A DNA stretch of 64,000 nt from DATAVB01 sp036267955 (GTDB lineage: Bacteria; Actinomycetota; Actinomycetes; Mycobacteriales; QHCD01). The DNA lies in contig DATAVB010000092.1 in NCBI GenBank assembly GCA_036267955.1, positions 62,001 to 126,000 on the forward strand, written 5' to 3'. A program made the translations under genes and the position numbers. Within the stretch, counting starts at the first letter, position 1; each line of letters starts with the position of its first letter. Under the pieces are notes generated by a model. It had not been told where the DNA came from, searched no databases, and saw only the letters and a program-made list of their open reading frames with translations. This document shows positions 51,402-59,213 of this stretch, one piece after another.

Positions 51402-52250
51402 TTGACATCGGACGACGGGTCGGCGCCTGCGTTGGCGCCGGGTATCGCGCCGGGCCGCCGGCATCGGATCACCCTCCGGTACGAGCTGATCGGCTGCGCG
51501 CTGCACGGCCACGCGCTGGTCGGTCTGGACGCGGCCGAAATCCGGCCGGGCGACGCGGCGCTCGCCCGGCTCGACGGCCCGCGGCGCTGGCACCGCTGCC
51601 TGCGCTGTGACGCCTGGCTCTCCGTGCCGCCGCCGGATCCGGCGACCTCGGACGGGCTGCCGTCCCGTACCGAGATCGAGTTGCCGTTGCGCGGTCGACC
51701 ACTGCGCGACCGGTACGTCCTGCGGCTGATCGCGGTGGACCGGGCGATTCATGTGGTGGTGCTGGCGATTCTGGCGATCGTGGTCTTCGTCGTCGCCGCG
51801 CACGAGGCAACGCTGCGCGCGGATTTCACCCGGGTCATCACCGATCTGGAGGGCAGCGGGCCGGCTTCGGCGCACCAGCACGGCTTCCTCGGCGAGATCC
51901 AGAAGGCGTTCTCGCTGTCGCACGGCTCGCTGTATGCGCTGGGCGGCGCGGCGATCGGCTATGCGGTGCTGGAGGCCGTGGAGATGGTGGGGCTCTGGAA
52001 CGCCCGCCGGTGGGCGGAGTACCTCACCTTCCTGGCCACGATCCTGTTACTGCCGGTCGAGATCTACGAGCTGACCGGCAAGATCTCGGCACTGAAGATC
52101 ATCACGCTGCTGATCAACCTGGGCATCGCGATCTACCTGCTGCTGGCGAAACGGCTCTTCGGATTGCGCGGCGGCAACGCGTACGAATTGGCGGAGAAGG
52201 CGCACGACACCGGCTGGACGCCCATCGACCGGGCCACCCCACCGACGTGA
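51402..52250 (+). CDS. DUF2127 membrane protein with N-terminal zinc-ribbon-like segment
   Basis: A 282-residue protein. Residues ~30-75 contain CALHGH and HRCLRCDAW, a Cys/His arrangement like a zinc ribbon. Then come about four membrane helices (VVVLAILAIVVFVVAA; LYALGGAAIGYAVLEAVEM; YLTFLATILLLPVEI; IITLLINLGIAIYLLLA) with the GLWNARRWAEYLT block of DUF2127. Translation seems to begin at TTG 51402 behind GGAGGGGG. Function unknown. The 150-base gap to the B12 gene shows no other element. Confidence 0.78.
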   Translation: MTSDDGSAPALAPGIAPGRRHRITLRYELIGCALHGHALVGLDAAEIRPGDAALARLDGPRRWHRCLRCDAWLSVPPPDPATSDGLPSRTEIELPLRGRPLRDRYVLRLIAVDRAIHVVVLAILAIVVFVVAAHEATLRADFTRVITDLEGSGPASAHQHGFLGEIQKAFSLSHGSLYALGGAAIGYAVLEAVEMVGLWNARRWAEYLTFLATILLLPVEIYELTGKISALKIITLLINLGIAIYLLLAKRLFGLRGGNAYELAEKAHDTGWTPIDRATPPT

Positions 52251-52268
52251 CCGGCACCACCCCTCCGT

Positions 52269-52330
52269 CGTGATCATGCAGAAAGGGTCCGCGACACGCC
52301 GTGCCGACGGACCATTGCTGCATGATCACG
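52269..52330. repeat. Family C palindromic element, copy 2
   Basis: Outer arms CGTGATCATGCAG (52269-52281) and CTGCATGATCACG (52318-52330) are perfect over 13 bases; inner arms GGTCCG (52286-52291) and CGGACC (52308-52313) follow. The loop has CGACACGCCG as in copy 1. It lies 18 bases after the DUF2127 stop and 29 bases before the stop of the convergent acetyltransferase, so it may terminate both. Confidence 0.75.
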
Positions 52331-52359
52331 GCGGAGCAGGGGACGTCCGACTCTGTCGC

Positions 52360-52908
52360 TCAGAGTTCGGTGTGCAGTCGGATCTCGCGCAGCTCCGAGC
52401 CGTCGGCATCCAGGGTCCGGGCCAGCCCGTCCGGCGCCCAGCCGGCCGAGGTGAAGAAATTCCGGGATGGCTGGTCCCGGTCGTAGATCCAGGTTGTCAC
52501 CGTGCCGAAACCGTCGCCACGCAGGTGATCGGTGGCGGCGGCGAGCAACCGGCTGCCGTGCCCGCGCCGGCCCCAGCGCGGCTCCACCAGCAGGGTGGCG
52601 ATGGTCCCGATCGAGTCGTCGTCGTCATCGTCGTCCGGACCGAGTGCGGCGAATCCGACGGTCCAGTCGTGTTCCTGGGCGACCAGCACGTGGTGCCGTG
52701 GCGACGGCGGAGCGCCGATCGCCGCGGCCCAACTCGACCGGGCCAGCTCGAGGGTCAACTGATCCAGCACGGCCGGCGGAAGGAACCGTTCGTACCCGAT
52801 CCGCCAGGTGTCCAACTGGATCCGGGCGACCTCGTCGACGTCGGCAGGGCGAGCAGGTCGGACGATGAGTCGACCCGACTCGGGTACAGAGTCTCCGGGC
52901 GCAGGCAT
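52360..52908 (-). CDS. GNAT family N-acetyltransferase
   Basis: A 182-residue GNAT enzyme with the acetyl-CoA loop RRGHGSRLLAAATDHL (the Q/RxxGxG/A motif) and VEPRWG just before it; the C-terminal strand is TVTTWIYDRDQPSRNFF. A run of seven aspartates (DDDDDDD) at residues ~92-98 sits in the loop before strand 4, where it could bind metal or a cationic substrate. Substrate unknown. It converges with the DUF2127 gene and follows the L,D-transpeptidase gene after 27 bases. Confidence 0.85.
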   Translation of the reverse strand: MPAPGDSVPESGRLIVRPARPADVDEVARIQLDTWRIGYERFLPPAVLDQLTLELARSSWAAAIGAPPSPRHHVLVAQEHDWTVGFAALGPDDDDDDDSIGTIATLLVEPRWGRRGHGSRLLAAATDHLRGDGFGTVTTWIYDRDQPSRNFFTSAGWAPDGLARTLDADGSELREIRLHTEL

Positions 52909-52935
52909 GATCAGGAGCCTACGACCCGAGCCCGG

Positions 52936-53889
52936 TCACATGCCGAGGACGTCGCCCTCCGGCCCCATCGCGATCCGCGGGGACCGGGCCGGATCGAGCC
53001 AGCGCAGCAGCGGCAGCAGGTTGCCGACCGGCATGGAGACGCAGCCTGCGGTCGGCTTGCCGTCGGTGACGTGCACGAAGAACGCCGATCCGGCGCCGGC
53101 CTGGATCGGGCTGCGGTTGTAGTCGATGACGACGCCGTAGTTGTAGAGCGGAACGACCTCCCACAGCTTCTCGCCGGTTCCCTTCGAGCCGTCCGCATCG
53201 TCGGTCTGCAGGGTGTTGTAGTGCGGTGAGGCGCTCTGGTCGACCCACACGTCGCCGTACGCCACGTGGTGGTAGGGCAGCTTCGTGCCCGGGTCGGGGT
53301 CGTTGCCGAACGCCTGGGTCAGGCTGAAGAAACCGATCGGCGAGGCGACCGTCTGCTCGCTGACGGAGTGGCTGAATCCGCCGGCGCCGATCTTCACCGC
53401 GAACGGGCCGAACACCGGTGTCCAGTGGTCGCCGGAGCGTTGGTATGCCCGCAGCGTCGCGTCGGTGCCGGTGCCGTCGTTGGTGACGACGACGAGCTGG
53501 CCGGCGCCGCGGGTGTCGGCCATCAGGTCCGGAAAGAGCTTGGGCGCGGCGGTGGGTCGGGGCGTCACGGGGTGGCTCTCCGTCGGCTTCGGCGTGGTCG
53601 GTGTGGCGCTCGGCCGGACGGTGCTCGACGCCGTGGTCGTGGGTGCCGGCGCCGACGTGCGGGCCGGGCGCGGCGGGTGCCGGTGTGGAGTGGGGGTCGG
53701 TGCGGGGGGCGGCAGCGTCGTCGGCCGGGCACTCGGTGGTGCGGTGGTCGGGTGCCCCGAGGCATTCGCGGCGGAGCGGGCTGCGAGCGCCTGCGGGGAC
53801 AGCTTCTGCGGCGCCGCGCCGCACGCGGCCAACGCCGTCAGCACGACCGCCACACAGAGCAGGCTGCGGGCTCTTCGGGGCGCGGACAT
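52936..53889 (-). CDS. L,D-transpeptidase-like (YkuD domain) lipoprotein
   Basis: A 317-residue lipoprotein: signal peptide with lipobox LAAC (Cys23), a ~90-residue Pro/Thr-rich tether, then a catalytic domain containing the YkuD signature HVTDGKPTAGCVSMP with His273 and nucleophile Cys283. These enzymes form 3-3 crosslinks or attach proteins to peptidoglycan; this shorter HxxDxxPTxGC variant is common in actinobacteria and its activity is less well proven. It lies nine bases downstream of an acetyltransferase gene in a four-gene leftward unit. Confidence 0.85.
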   Translation of the reverse strand: MSAPRRARSLLCVAVVLTALAACGAAPQKLSPQALAARSAANASGHPTTAPPSARPTTLPPPAPTPTPHRHPPRPARTSAPAPTTTASSTVRPSATPTTPKPTESHPVTPRPTAAPKLFPDLMADTRGAGQLVVVTNDGTGTDATLRAYQRSGDHWTPVFGPFAVKIGAGGFSHSVSEQTVASPIGFFSLTQAFGNDPDPGTKLPYHHVAYGDVWVDQSASPHYNTLQTDDADGSKGTGEKLWEVVPLYNYGVVIDYNRSPIQAGAGSAFFVHVTDGKPTAGCVSMPVGNLLPLLRWLDPARSPRIAMGPEGDVLGM

Positions 53890-53898
53890 CCCGACACC

Positions 53899-54471
53899 CT
53901 ACGACGGGCCGACCGCAGGCTCTAACAGGTCGGTGGGCACGTCATGCCGATAGCGGACCTCCGGCACGGTGGCGCCGCCGGCTTCGTAACCCTCCTCGGC
54001 GCCGTCGGCGACGAAGCCGTGGTGCAGGTAGAAACGCTGGGCCCGGGCGTTGTCGCGCAGCACCCAGAGGAACACCGGCCGCAGGCCCATCGCCGCCAGC
54101 AGCGGGAGACCGTAGCTCATCAGCGCCGTACCGACCCCGCGTGCCCAATGGTCCGGATCGACGTACAGCGCGTAGATCTCGCCACTGCCCGGCGGCGCGT
54201 CCGCGCCGCGGTACGGGCCGATCGCCAGCCAGCCGGCGACGGCGCCGTCGAGTTCGGCAATGTGGCTGCCCGGCCACGGCCACCGCTCGGCCCGGCGGTT
54301 GACCGCCTCGTCGATGTCGAGTGAGTCGAGGTGGTGCTGGGGCAGGATGCCGCGGTAGGCCCGCTGCCACGCCCGGACGTGCACGGTGGTGACCGCGCGC
54401 AGGTCGTCCCGGCGGGCCGGCCGGCAGGTCACCGTCGCGTCGGCCGGGCCGGCGACGGACCCGAGCGTCAC
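53899..54471 (-). CDS. GNAT family N-acetyltransferase
   Basis: A 190-residue GNAT enzyme with substrate-binding ARRDDLRAVTTVHVRAWQRAY, the strand EIYALYVDPDHWARGVGTAL (acetyl-CoA loop RGVGTAL) and the final VLRDNARAQRFYLHHGF. No specific substrate can be assigned. The ATG overlaps the DedA stop (ATGA at 54468-54471), and the L,D-transpeptidase gene follows after nine bases. Confidence 0.87.
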   Translation of the reverse strand: MTLGSVAGPADATVTCRPARRDDLRAVTTVHVRAWQRAYRGILPQHHLDSLDIDEAVNRRAERWPWPGSHIAELDGAVAGWLAIGPYRGADAPPGSGEIYALYVDPDHWARGVGTALMSYGLPLLAAMGLRPVFLWVLRDNARAQRFYLHHGFVADGAEEGYEAGGATVPEVRYRHDVPTDLLEPAVGPS

Positions 54472-55121
54472 AGCTTCTCGGATGCCGGTGCGGGTTGCTC
54501 CGCGTCGACGGCTTCGGCCTTTTCCTTGCGTCGCTTGGTGATTTCACGGAAGACGAGGAAGGCGATGAGCAACACGATGACAGGGATCGGCGCCCAGGTG
54601 AGGTACTTCTCGACGGCGCCGAGTGCGTTGGCGAACGCGTAACCGAGGAGTACGCAGCCGGCGCCCCAGATGGTGCCGCCGGCCGCGTTCCACGGGAGGA
54701 ACGTGCGATAGGGCATGCGGGCCATGCCGGCCATGCTCGGCACCAGAGCCCGCAACACCGCGACCGAGCGACCGAGCAGGACCGCCTTGCCGCCGTGCCT
54801 GCGCAGGAATCCCTCGGCCTTGTCCCAGCGGCTGGCCCCGACGAACAGGCCGAGCCTGGTGGTCTTGAGTCGTGGGCCGAACCAGCGGCCGAACTCGTAT
54901 CCGACGGAGTCGCCGACGACGGCGCAGACCACCGCGACCACCATCATGATCGGGAGGTTCAGAACGCCTTCGTGGCAGAAGTATCCGGCGACGAGCAACG
55001 CCGTCTCGCCGGGCAGCACCAGCCCGATCAGAATGGCCGCCTCGCCGAATGCGAACCCGCCCGCGATCACATAGAGCCAGATGCCGACGTGCTCGCCGAT
55101 GTGTTTGAGGAACTCGGTCAC
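54468..55121 (-). CDS. DedA family membrane protein
   Basis: A 217-residue DedA/SNARE-associated family protein with about five membrane segments. The conserved region is GLVLPGETALLVAG, GDSVGYEFGRWFG and LLGRSVAVLRALVPSMAGMARM. Members include lipid carrier flippases (undecaprenyl phosphate recycling) needed for envelope homeostasis. GTG 55121 is chosen as the N-terminus best matching the family; its ribosome binding site is poor. The C-terminus is a charged 35-residue tail. It is divergent from the YcaQ-like gene by 124 bases. Confidence 0.88.
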   Translation of the reverse strand: MTEFLKHIGEHVGIWLYVIAGGFAFGEAAILIGLVLPGETALLVAGYFCHEGVLNLPIMMVVAVVCAVVGDSVGYEFGRWFGPRLKTTRLGLFVGASRWDKAEGFLRRHGGKAVLLGRSVAVLRALVPSMAGMARMPYRTFLPWNAAGGTIWGAGCVLLGYAFANALGAVEKYLTWAPIPVIVLLIAFLVFREITKRRKEKAEAVDAEQPAPASEKL

Positions 55122-55245
55122 CTGCCCATAGTGCCTGAGTCGGTCAGCGGGGCTGGCGGGAACGTCGTACGGACCGGACCGCCGGCACGATTCAGGTCGG
55201 TTCCACGAGGACGATGCTGTCGGTGGGTCGTGCCAGGATCCTGAG

Positions 55246-56493
55246 GTGTCCACCGTCGCCCCGGCCGTTGCCGGCGAACCCAGAGAACGGCTGTCCCTCG
55301 CCCAGGCCCGCCGGATCGCGCTGACCGCACAGGGTTTCGCCGATCCACGCCCGGCCGGACGGGTCGACGCGCGGCACCTGCGCCGGGTGATCGACCGGGT
55401 CGGCCTGTTGCAGATCGACTCGGTGAATGTGCTGTCCCGCTCGCACTACCTGCCGGTGTTCGCCCGGCTCGGTCCGTACCCGCGGGCCGCTCTGGACCAG
55501 CTGTGTTGGGGCACCCGGCGCCGACGAGGCATGTTCGAGTACTGGGCCCACGAGGCGTCGCTGTTGCCGCTGGAGGCACAACCGCTGCTGCGCTGGCGGA
55601 TGCAGGAGGCGCACGATTCGGCCTGGGGATCGATGGTGCGGATCGCGCGCGAGCGGCCGGGGTTCGTCAAGGCCGTCCGGGATCTGGTGGCCGAGGAGGG
55701 TCCGATCGGCGCCGGGGCGATCGAGGTGGAGCGTCCGGAGCGCAGTCCCGGCGCCATGTGGAACTGGCACGACGGCAAGATCGCGTTGGAATGGTTGTTC
55801 TACTCCGGCGAGGTCACCACGGCCTCCCGGCCGAACTTCCAGCGCCTGTACGACCTGACCGAGCGGGTGCTGCCGGCCGACGTCCTGGCCCGGCCGACGC
55901 CCAGCCGGGCGGACGCCCACCGGGAGCTGATCCGGATCGCCGCCCGCGGTCACGGAGTGGCCACCGAGTCCGACCTGCGTGACTACTTTCGGCTCAAGGC
56001 GGCCGATTCCCGGGTCGCGGTGGCGGAGTTGGTCGAGTCCGGCGAGTTGCAGCCGGTCTCGGTGCAGAGTTGGAAACAGCCGGCCTATCTCTGGGCCGAG
56101 GCCCGGTTGCCGCGCTGGGTGCGGGCCAGGGCGCTGCTGTCGCCGTTCGACTCACTGGTCTGGGAGCGGGCCAGGGCCGAGCGGCTGTTCGACTTTCACT
56201 ACCGGATCGAGATCTACACCCCGGCCCACAAACGGATCCACGGCTACTACGTGCTGCCGTTCCTGCTCGGTGACGCCCTGGTCGCCCGGGTTGACCTGAA
56301 GGCCGACCGGGGCGATCGACTGCTCCGGGTGCAGGGCGTCTACGCGGAGGACGGTCATCAACCTGACGAGATCGTCGGCCCGTTGGCGGCCGAGCTGACC
56401 CTGATGGCGCAGTGGCTCGACCTCGACGGTGTCGCGGTTGCCGGCCGGGGCGACCTGGCCGCCCCACTGAGTGCCGAGCTGCGGCAGGCCTAG
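55246..56493 (+). CDS. YcaQ/AlkX-like DNA glycosylase (winged-helix domain protein)
   Basis: A 415-residue protein of the HTH_42 family to which E. coli YcaQ, an interstrand-crosslink DNA glycosylase, belongs. The catalytic QxD motif is Gln56-Ile-Asp58 in LLQIDSVNVLSRSHY, followed by GMFEYWAHEASLLP and ALLSPFDSLVWERARAERLFDF. Three tandem winged helices are expected. It would remove alkylated or crosslinked bases. GTG 55246 follows AGGA by seven or eight bases. Related Streptomyces proteins (AlkZ-type) give self-resistance to azinomycin; no such cluster is near here. Confidence 0.88.
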   Translation: MSTVAPAVAGEPRERLSLAQARRIALTAQGFADPRPAGRVDARHLRRVIDRVGLLQIDSVNVLSRSHYLPVFARLGPYPRAALDQLCWGTRRRRGMFEYWAHEASLLPLEAQPLLRWRMQEAHDSAWGSMVRIARERPGFVKAVRDLVAEEGPIGAGAIEVERPERSPGAMWNWHDGKIALEWLFYSGEVTTASRPNFQRLYDLTERVLPADVLARPTPSRADAHRELIRIAARGHGVATESDLRDYFRLKAADSRVAVAELVESGELQPVSVQSWKQPAYLWAEARLPRWVRARALLSPFDSLVWERARAERLFDFHYRIEIYTPAHKRIHGYYVLPFLLGDALVARVDLKADRGDRLLRVQGVYAEDGHQPDEIVGPLAAELTLMAQWLDLDGVAVAGRGDLAAPLSAELRQA

Positions 56494-56518
56494 CGGCCGC
56501 CCGACCGCTGGCCGGAGT

Positions 56519-56689
56519 TCACGCGAGCCTTCGTAGGGCCAGCTTGATCTCGTGGCCGAGGCGCCCTGGCTGGTAGCCGTGGCCGCGCCGGGCCCAGCCC
56601 CGGCCCACCTGCTGCTCGTCCAGCAGCGCGTGCATTCTGGCTTCGCCGGTCAGCTCGTTCAGCTGGGCCCGGTTTCTGCGCTTTCGCAT
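56519..56689 (-). CDS. Small basic protein (56 residues)
   Basis: A short gene not prominent among the long frames: ATG 56689, GAGAGG seven bases upstream, TGA at 56519-56521. The protein begins MRKRRNRAQLNELTGEARM, has a middle HALLDEQQVGRGWARRGHGY and ends ALRRLA; it is highly basic with two probable helices. The ribosome binding site (AGAGGCA) is the same as that of the DUF4097 gene 65 bases upstream, which supports cotranslation. I recognise no family. Possibly a nucleic-acid-binding or signalling partner of the cassette. Confidence 0.65.
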   Translation of the reverse strand: MRKRRNRAQLNELTGEARMHALLDEQQVGRGWARRGHGYQPGRLGHEIKLALRRLA

Positions 56690-56754
56690 GGCGGTGCCTC
56701 TCGCGCGGAGTGGTTTTACAAAGGGTTGTCGGGGAGCCGGAGGCAGCGGCGGCG

Positions 56755-57540
56755 TTACTGGTGTGAGACCGCGGCGGCGCGGCGGATCGAGATGTCGCCG
56801 CTGACCGTGCTGGCGGCGATGTCGACCGGGTCGCCGGCGGCCGCTTCGTCGGAGACGGCGAGCTCGGAGCTGACCTCACCGGTGAGTGAGGAGACGTCGA
56901 GCCGGGCCGCGAGGCCAGGGGCCAGACCGACGTGCACGTCGCCGGAGACGCCGCGCAGGGCCGCGCTGCCGGACAGTGAGCTGATGTCGATGCTGCCCGA
57001 GGCCGTGGTTGCGTGGACCGACGATTCGACCCGACGCGCCGAGATGTCGCCGCTGGCGGTGCCGAGTTCGGCCCGGATGGCGCTGCTGACCCGGACGTCA
57101 CCGGACGCGCTGTTCAGCTTGGCGGTCCCGCCGACGGTGTCGATCTCGATGTCGCCGCTGCCGCTCTTGAGCTCGGCGTCGCCGGTGACATGTTCGGCCT
57201 GGATCTCGCCGCTGCCGGTGCCGATCCGCAGCTCCTGCAGCGTGCCGGCGCAGTGCACGTCCGCCGAGCCGGACCGGATCTTCGCCGACGAACGCTCCGG
57301 CACCGTGACCCGGATGTCCAGACCGTGCGACGACCCGGAACTCTGCGGCGGTGGGCTGACCCGCAGCACGTTGTCGGTGAACTCGATGGTCGCCTCCCGG
57401 ACGGTGCGTTCGTTGTGGCCGCTGACCTCGACCGTCACCTGATCGACCGCGCTGGCCCGGAGTTCTACCGAGCCCGAGCCATCGCTGATGTCGACGAAGA
57501 TCGGCGCCGTGGCGGGGAAGTTGCGGGTTTCCTGATGCAT
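56755..57540 (-). CDS. DUF4097 family beta-strand repeat protein
   Basis: A 261-residue protein made of repeated short beta-strand units, for example ASGDISARRVESSVHATTAS and SGSIDISSLSGSAALRGVSG, the right-handed beta-helix-like DUF4097 (DUF4098) pattern. It has no signal peptide or membrane helix, so it is probably cytoplasmic. Function in this family is unknown. It follows the RHH regulator gene after 43 bases and is followed by the 56-residue protein, forming a three-gene unit. Confidence 0.85.
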   Translation of the reverse strand: MHQETRNFPATAPIFVDISDGSGSVELRASAVDQVTVEVSGHNERTVREATIEFTDNVLRVSPPPQSSGSSHGLDIRVTVPERSSAKIRSGSADVHCAGTLQELRIGTGSGEIQAEHVTGDAELKSGSGDIEIDTVGGTAKLNSASGDVRVSSAIRAELGTASGDISARRVESSVHATTASGSIDISSLSGSAALRGVSGDVHVGLAPGLAARLDVSSLTGEVSSELAVSDEAAAGDPVDIAASTVSGDISIRRAAAVSHQ

Positions 57541-57583
57541 GACCTGCCTCTTTCGAATGATGTTCGGAGTGGGTGGGATTCGA

Positions 57584-58057
57584 TCAGCCCTGGACGAACC
57601 CGGAGAGCCGTTGTCCAGGCCCGCGGTGTTTGCGTGGGGCCGGCTGCAGTGCCCGGCTCACGGCTCCGACCAACCAGGAGTTCACCGAGACACCCTGTGC
57701 CGCGGCGGCCTCCTCGGCCTGGGTCTTGAGGTGTTCGGGCAGCCGCAGGGTGATGCGGGATATCCCGACGTCGGCGTCGGGCGCCGGCGGCGGTGGTGGG
57801 GGAGGTGGCGTCGGCGCCAGCGGGGTGACGACCAGCTGTGGCTCGCGGCCGCGCAGGTGCACCTCGACCGTGGCGTCGTCCAACGCCGCGGTGATCTCGG
57901 CGGCGGCAGCGCTGATCGCCTCCATCAGGGCCAGCCGGGTGGCCGGCTCGACGGCGGTGGTGAGTTGCATGCCCAGCCGCTGTGCCGGCTCGCCCACGGC
58001 CGCGACGGCGGCAGCGAGGCTTTCTCGTACGGTGTCCAGATACGGTGACAGCTCCAT
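57584..58057 (-). CDS. Ribbon-helix-helix (HicB/CopG-like) regulator
   Basis: A 157-residue protein with an N-terminal helical domain (residues ~1-75), a proline linker (TPPPPPPPPA at ~83-92) and a C-terminal ribbon-helix-helix at ~99-136 (SRITLRLPEHLKTQAEEAA then AQGVSVNSWLVGAVSRAL). It resembles HicB-type antitoxin repressors, but no HicA toxin or other toxin gene is adjacent. Two phased TGACGTCA palindromes overlap its start codon, so it likely represses itself and the DUF4097 gene. The basic tail (PRKHRGPGQR) could aid DNA binding. Confidence 0.85.
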   Translation of the reverse strand: MELSPYLDTVRESLAAAVAAVGEPAQRLGMQLTTAVEPATRLALMEAISAAAAEITAALDDATVEVHLRGREPQLVVTPLAPTPPPPPPPPAPDADVGISRITLRLPEHLKTQAEEAAAAQGVSVNSWLVGAVSRALQPAPRKHRGPGQRLSGFVQG

Positions 58058-58075
58058 GACGTCACTATGACGTCA
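58057..58075. promoter_or_regulatory. Phased twin TGACGTCA operator at the RHH start codon
   Basis: TGACGTCA stands at 58057-58064 and again at 58068-58075, 11 bases centre to centre, as two ATGACGTCA units one helical turn apart. This is how tandem RHH dimers bind cooperatively. The left copy overlaps the regulator's ATG, so binding would block both transcription and ribosome access. The divergent thyX promoter lies within 106 bases. Confidence 0.75.
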
Positions 58076-58180
58076 TCCACGACATCAGTCAAGTCCGTCG
58101 CGGAATCAGGTTCTGTCGGCGGGTCGGGTTAGAGTCGGCGCCGTCACCACCTGAGGCGCCGCCAGTAGAGGAGTCCGCTC

Positions 58181-58933
58181 GTGCCCGAGATCGTGCCGCT
58201 TTCGGTTCAGGTCATCGCCTACACCCATTTCGAGCCGCCGGCCGAGGTGCCGTGGGAGACCGACACCGACGGGGGAGAGGCGCTCGCCGAGTTCGCCGGC
58301 CGAGCGTGTTACCAGTCCTGGAAGAAGCCGAATCCGGCGACGGCGACCAACGCCGGCTATCTGCGGCACATTCTCGAGGTCGGCCACCTCTCCGTTCTCG
58401 AGCACGGCACGGTGACGATGTACCTGTCCGGCATCTCCCGGTCGCTGACCCACGAGCTGATCCGGCACCGACACTTCTCCTACAGCCAGCTCTCCCAGCG
58501 CTACGTGCCGGAGCGGAACGCGGCGATGGTGGAGCCAGAGGCGATCGCGTCCGATCCCGACCTGCACGCCAAGTTCATCGCCGCGACCGAGGCATCACTG
58601 GCCGCCTACACCGAGCTGCTCGAGGGCCTGCAGAAGCGGTTCGCCGATGTGGAAAACGCAACCCTCCGGCGCAAGCAGGCCCGCCAGGCCGCGCGCGCGG
58701 TCCTGCCGAACGCGACCGAGACGCGGATCGTGGTGACCGGGAATTACCGTGCCTGGCGGCATTTCGTGGCCATGCGGGCCTCCGAGCACGCCGACGTGGA
58801 GATCCGGGACTGCGCGGTCGCCTGCCTCCGCGAGCTGCAGCGGGTCGCGCCGAACGTATTCGCCGATTTCGACATCTCGCAGCTTCCCGATGGCACCTCG
58901 GTGGCGTCCAGCCCGTTTGTCACCGAGGGCTGA
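58181..58933 (+). CDS. thyX: Flavin-dependent thymidylate synthase
   Basis: A 250-residue ThyX that methylates dUMP using methylenetetrahydrofolate and FAD. The ThyX motif RHRHFSYSQLSQRY (residues 95-108, RHRxxSxxxxSxR) is intact and GHLSVLEHGTVTMYLSGISR precedes it. GTG 58181 has GAGGAG eight bases upstream. It leads the actinobacterial thyX-dapA-rnj order, though separated from dapA by 280 bases with repeats and hairpins. Confidence 0.95.
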   Translation: MPEIVPLSVQVIAYTHFEPPAEVPWETDTDGGEALAEFAGRACYQSWKKPNPATATNAGYLRHILEVGHLSVLEHGTVTMYLSGISRSLTHELIRHRHFSYSQLSQRYVPERNAAMVEPEAIASDPDLHAKFIAATEASLAAYTELLEGLQKRFADVENATLRRKQARQAARAVLPNATETRIVVTGNYRAWRHFVAMRASEHADVEIRDCAVACLRELQRVAPNVFADFDISQLPDGTSVASSPFVTEG

Positions 58934-58935
58934 GG

Positions 58936-58957
58936 CTTTTCCGGCCGTTCCGGAAAA
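58936..58957 (+). terminator. Hairpin just after thyX
   Basis: CTTTTCCGG (58936-58944) pairs with CCGGAAAA (58950-58957) around CCGTT, starting two bases after the thyX stop. It is followed by more A residues rather than T, so it is not a classic intrinsic terminator on this strand, but placement fits an end-of-transcript structure. Confidence 0.5.
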
Positions 58958-58968
58958 AAAGCGAAAGC

Positions 58969-59053
58969 GCCCCGTAACGCGTGCTGGGGCTCGCTCGATA
59001 ACTGTGGTGTAGCCCCGTGACGCTCTGGACCCCCGACTGGCGCGTCACGGGGC
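58969..59053 (+). promoter_or_regulatory. Mutually exclusive hairpins in the dapA leader
   Basis: GCCCCGTAACGC (58969-58980) and GCCCCGTGACGC (59012-59023) are near-copies; both can pair with GCGTCACGGGGC (59042-59053), the second perfectly over 12 bases and the first with one mismatch. The arrangement resembles alternative attenuator folds ahead of dapA. No T-tract and no lysine-rich leader peptide are visible, so an attenuation role is only a hypothesis. Confidence 0.45.
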
Positions 59054-59123
59054 TGCGCTGTGTCTCGGGTTGCGCTGTGTCTCGGGGTTGCGCTGTGTCT
59101 CGGGTTGCGCTCTGTCTCGCGGT
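59054..59123. repeat. Four tandem 17-18-base repeats upstream of dapA
   Basis: TGCGCTGTGTCTCGGGT at 59054-59070 is followed by copies at 59071-59088, 59089-59105 and 59106-59123 with insertions of one G and a few changes. The array ends 90 bases before the dapA ATG. Variable copy number would shift the leader length. Confidence 0.85.
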
Positions 59124-59213
59124 TGTGCTGGGCCGCAGGCATGTCGTGGTGGTGGACGCGCCGCGGTCGGCTGCGCGTCGTGGTGCGATCGGCGCGGGCG
59201 GTAGCGTTGGGGC

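Noticed and set aside
57584..58057. HicAB toxin-antitoxin pair
   Set aside because: The RHH protein is HicB-like only in its DNA-binding part; no HicA-like small basic double-stranded-RNA-binding toxin is adjacent. The 56-residue protein lacks the HicA catalytic histidine pattern.
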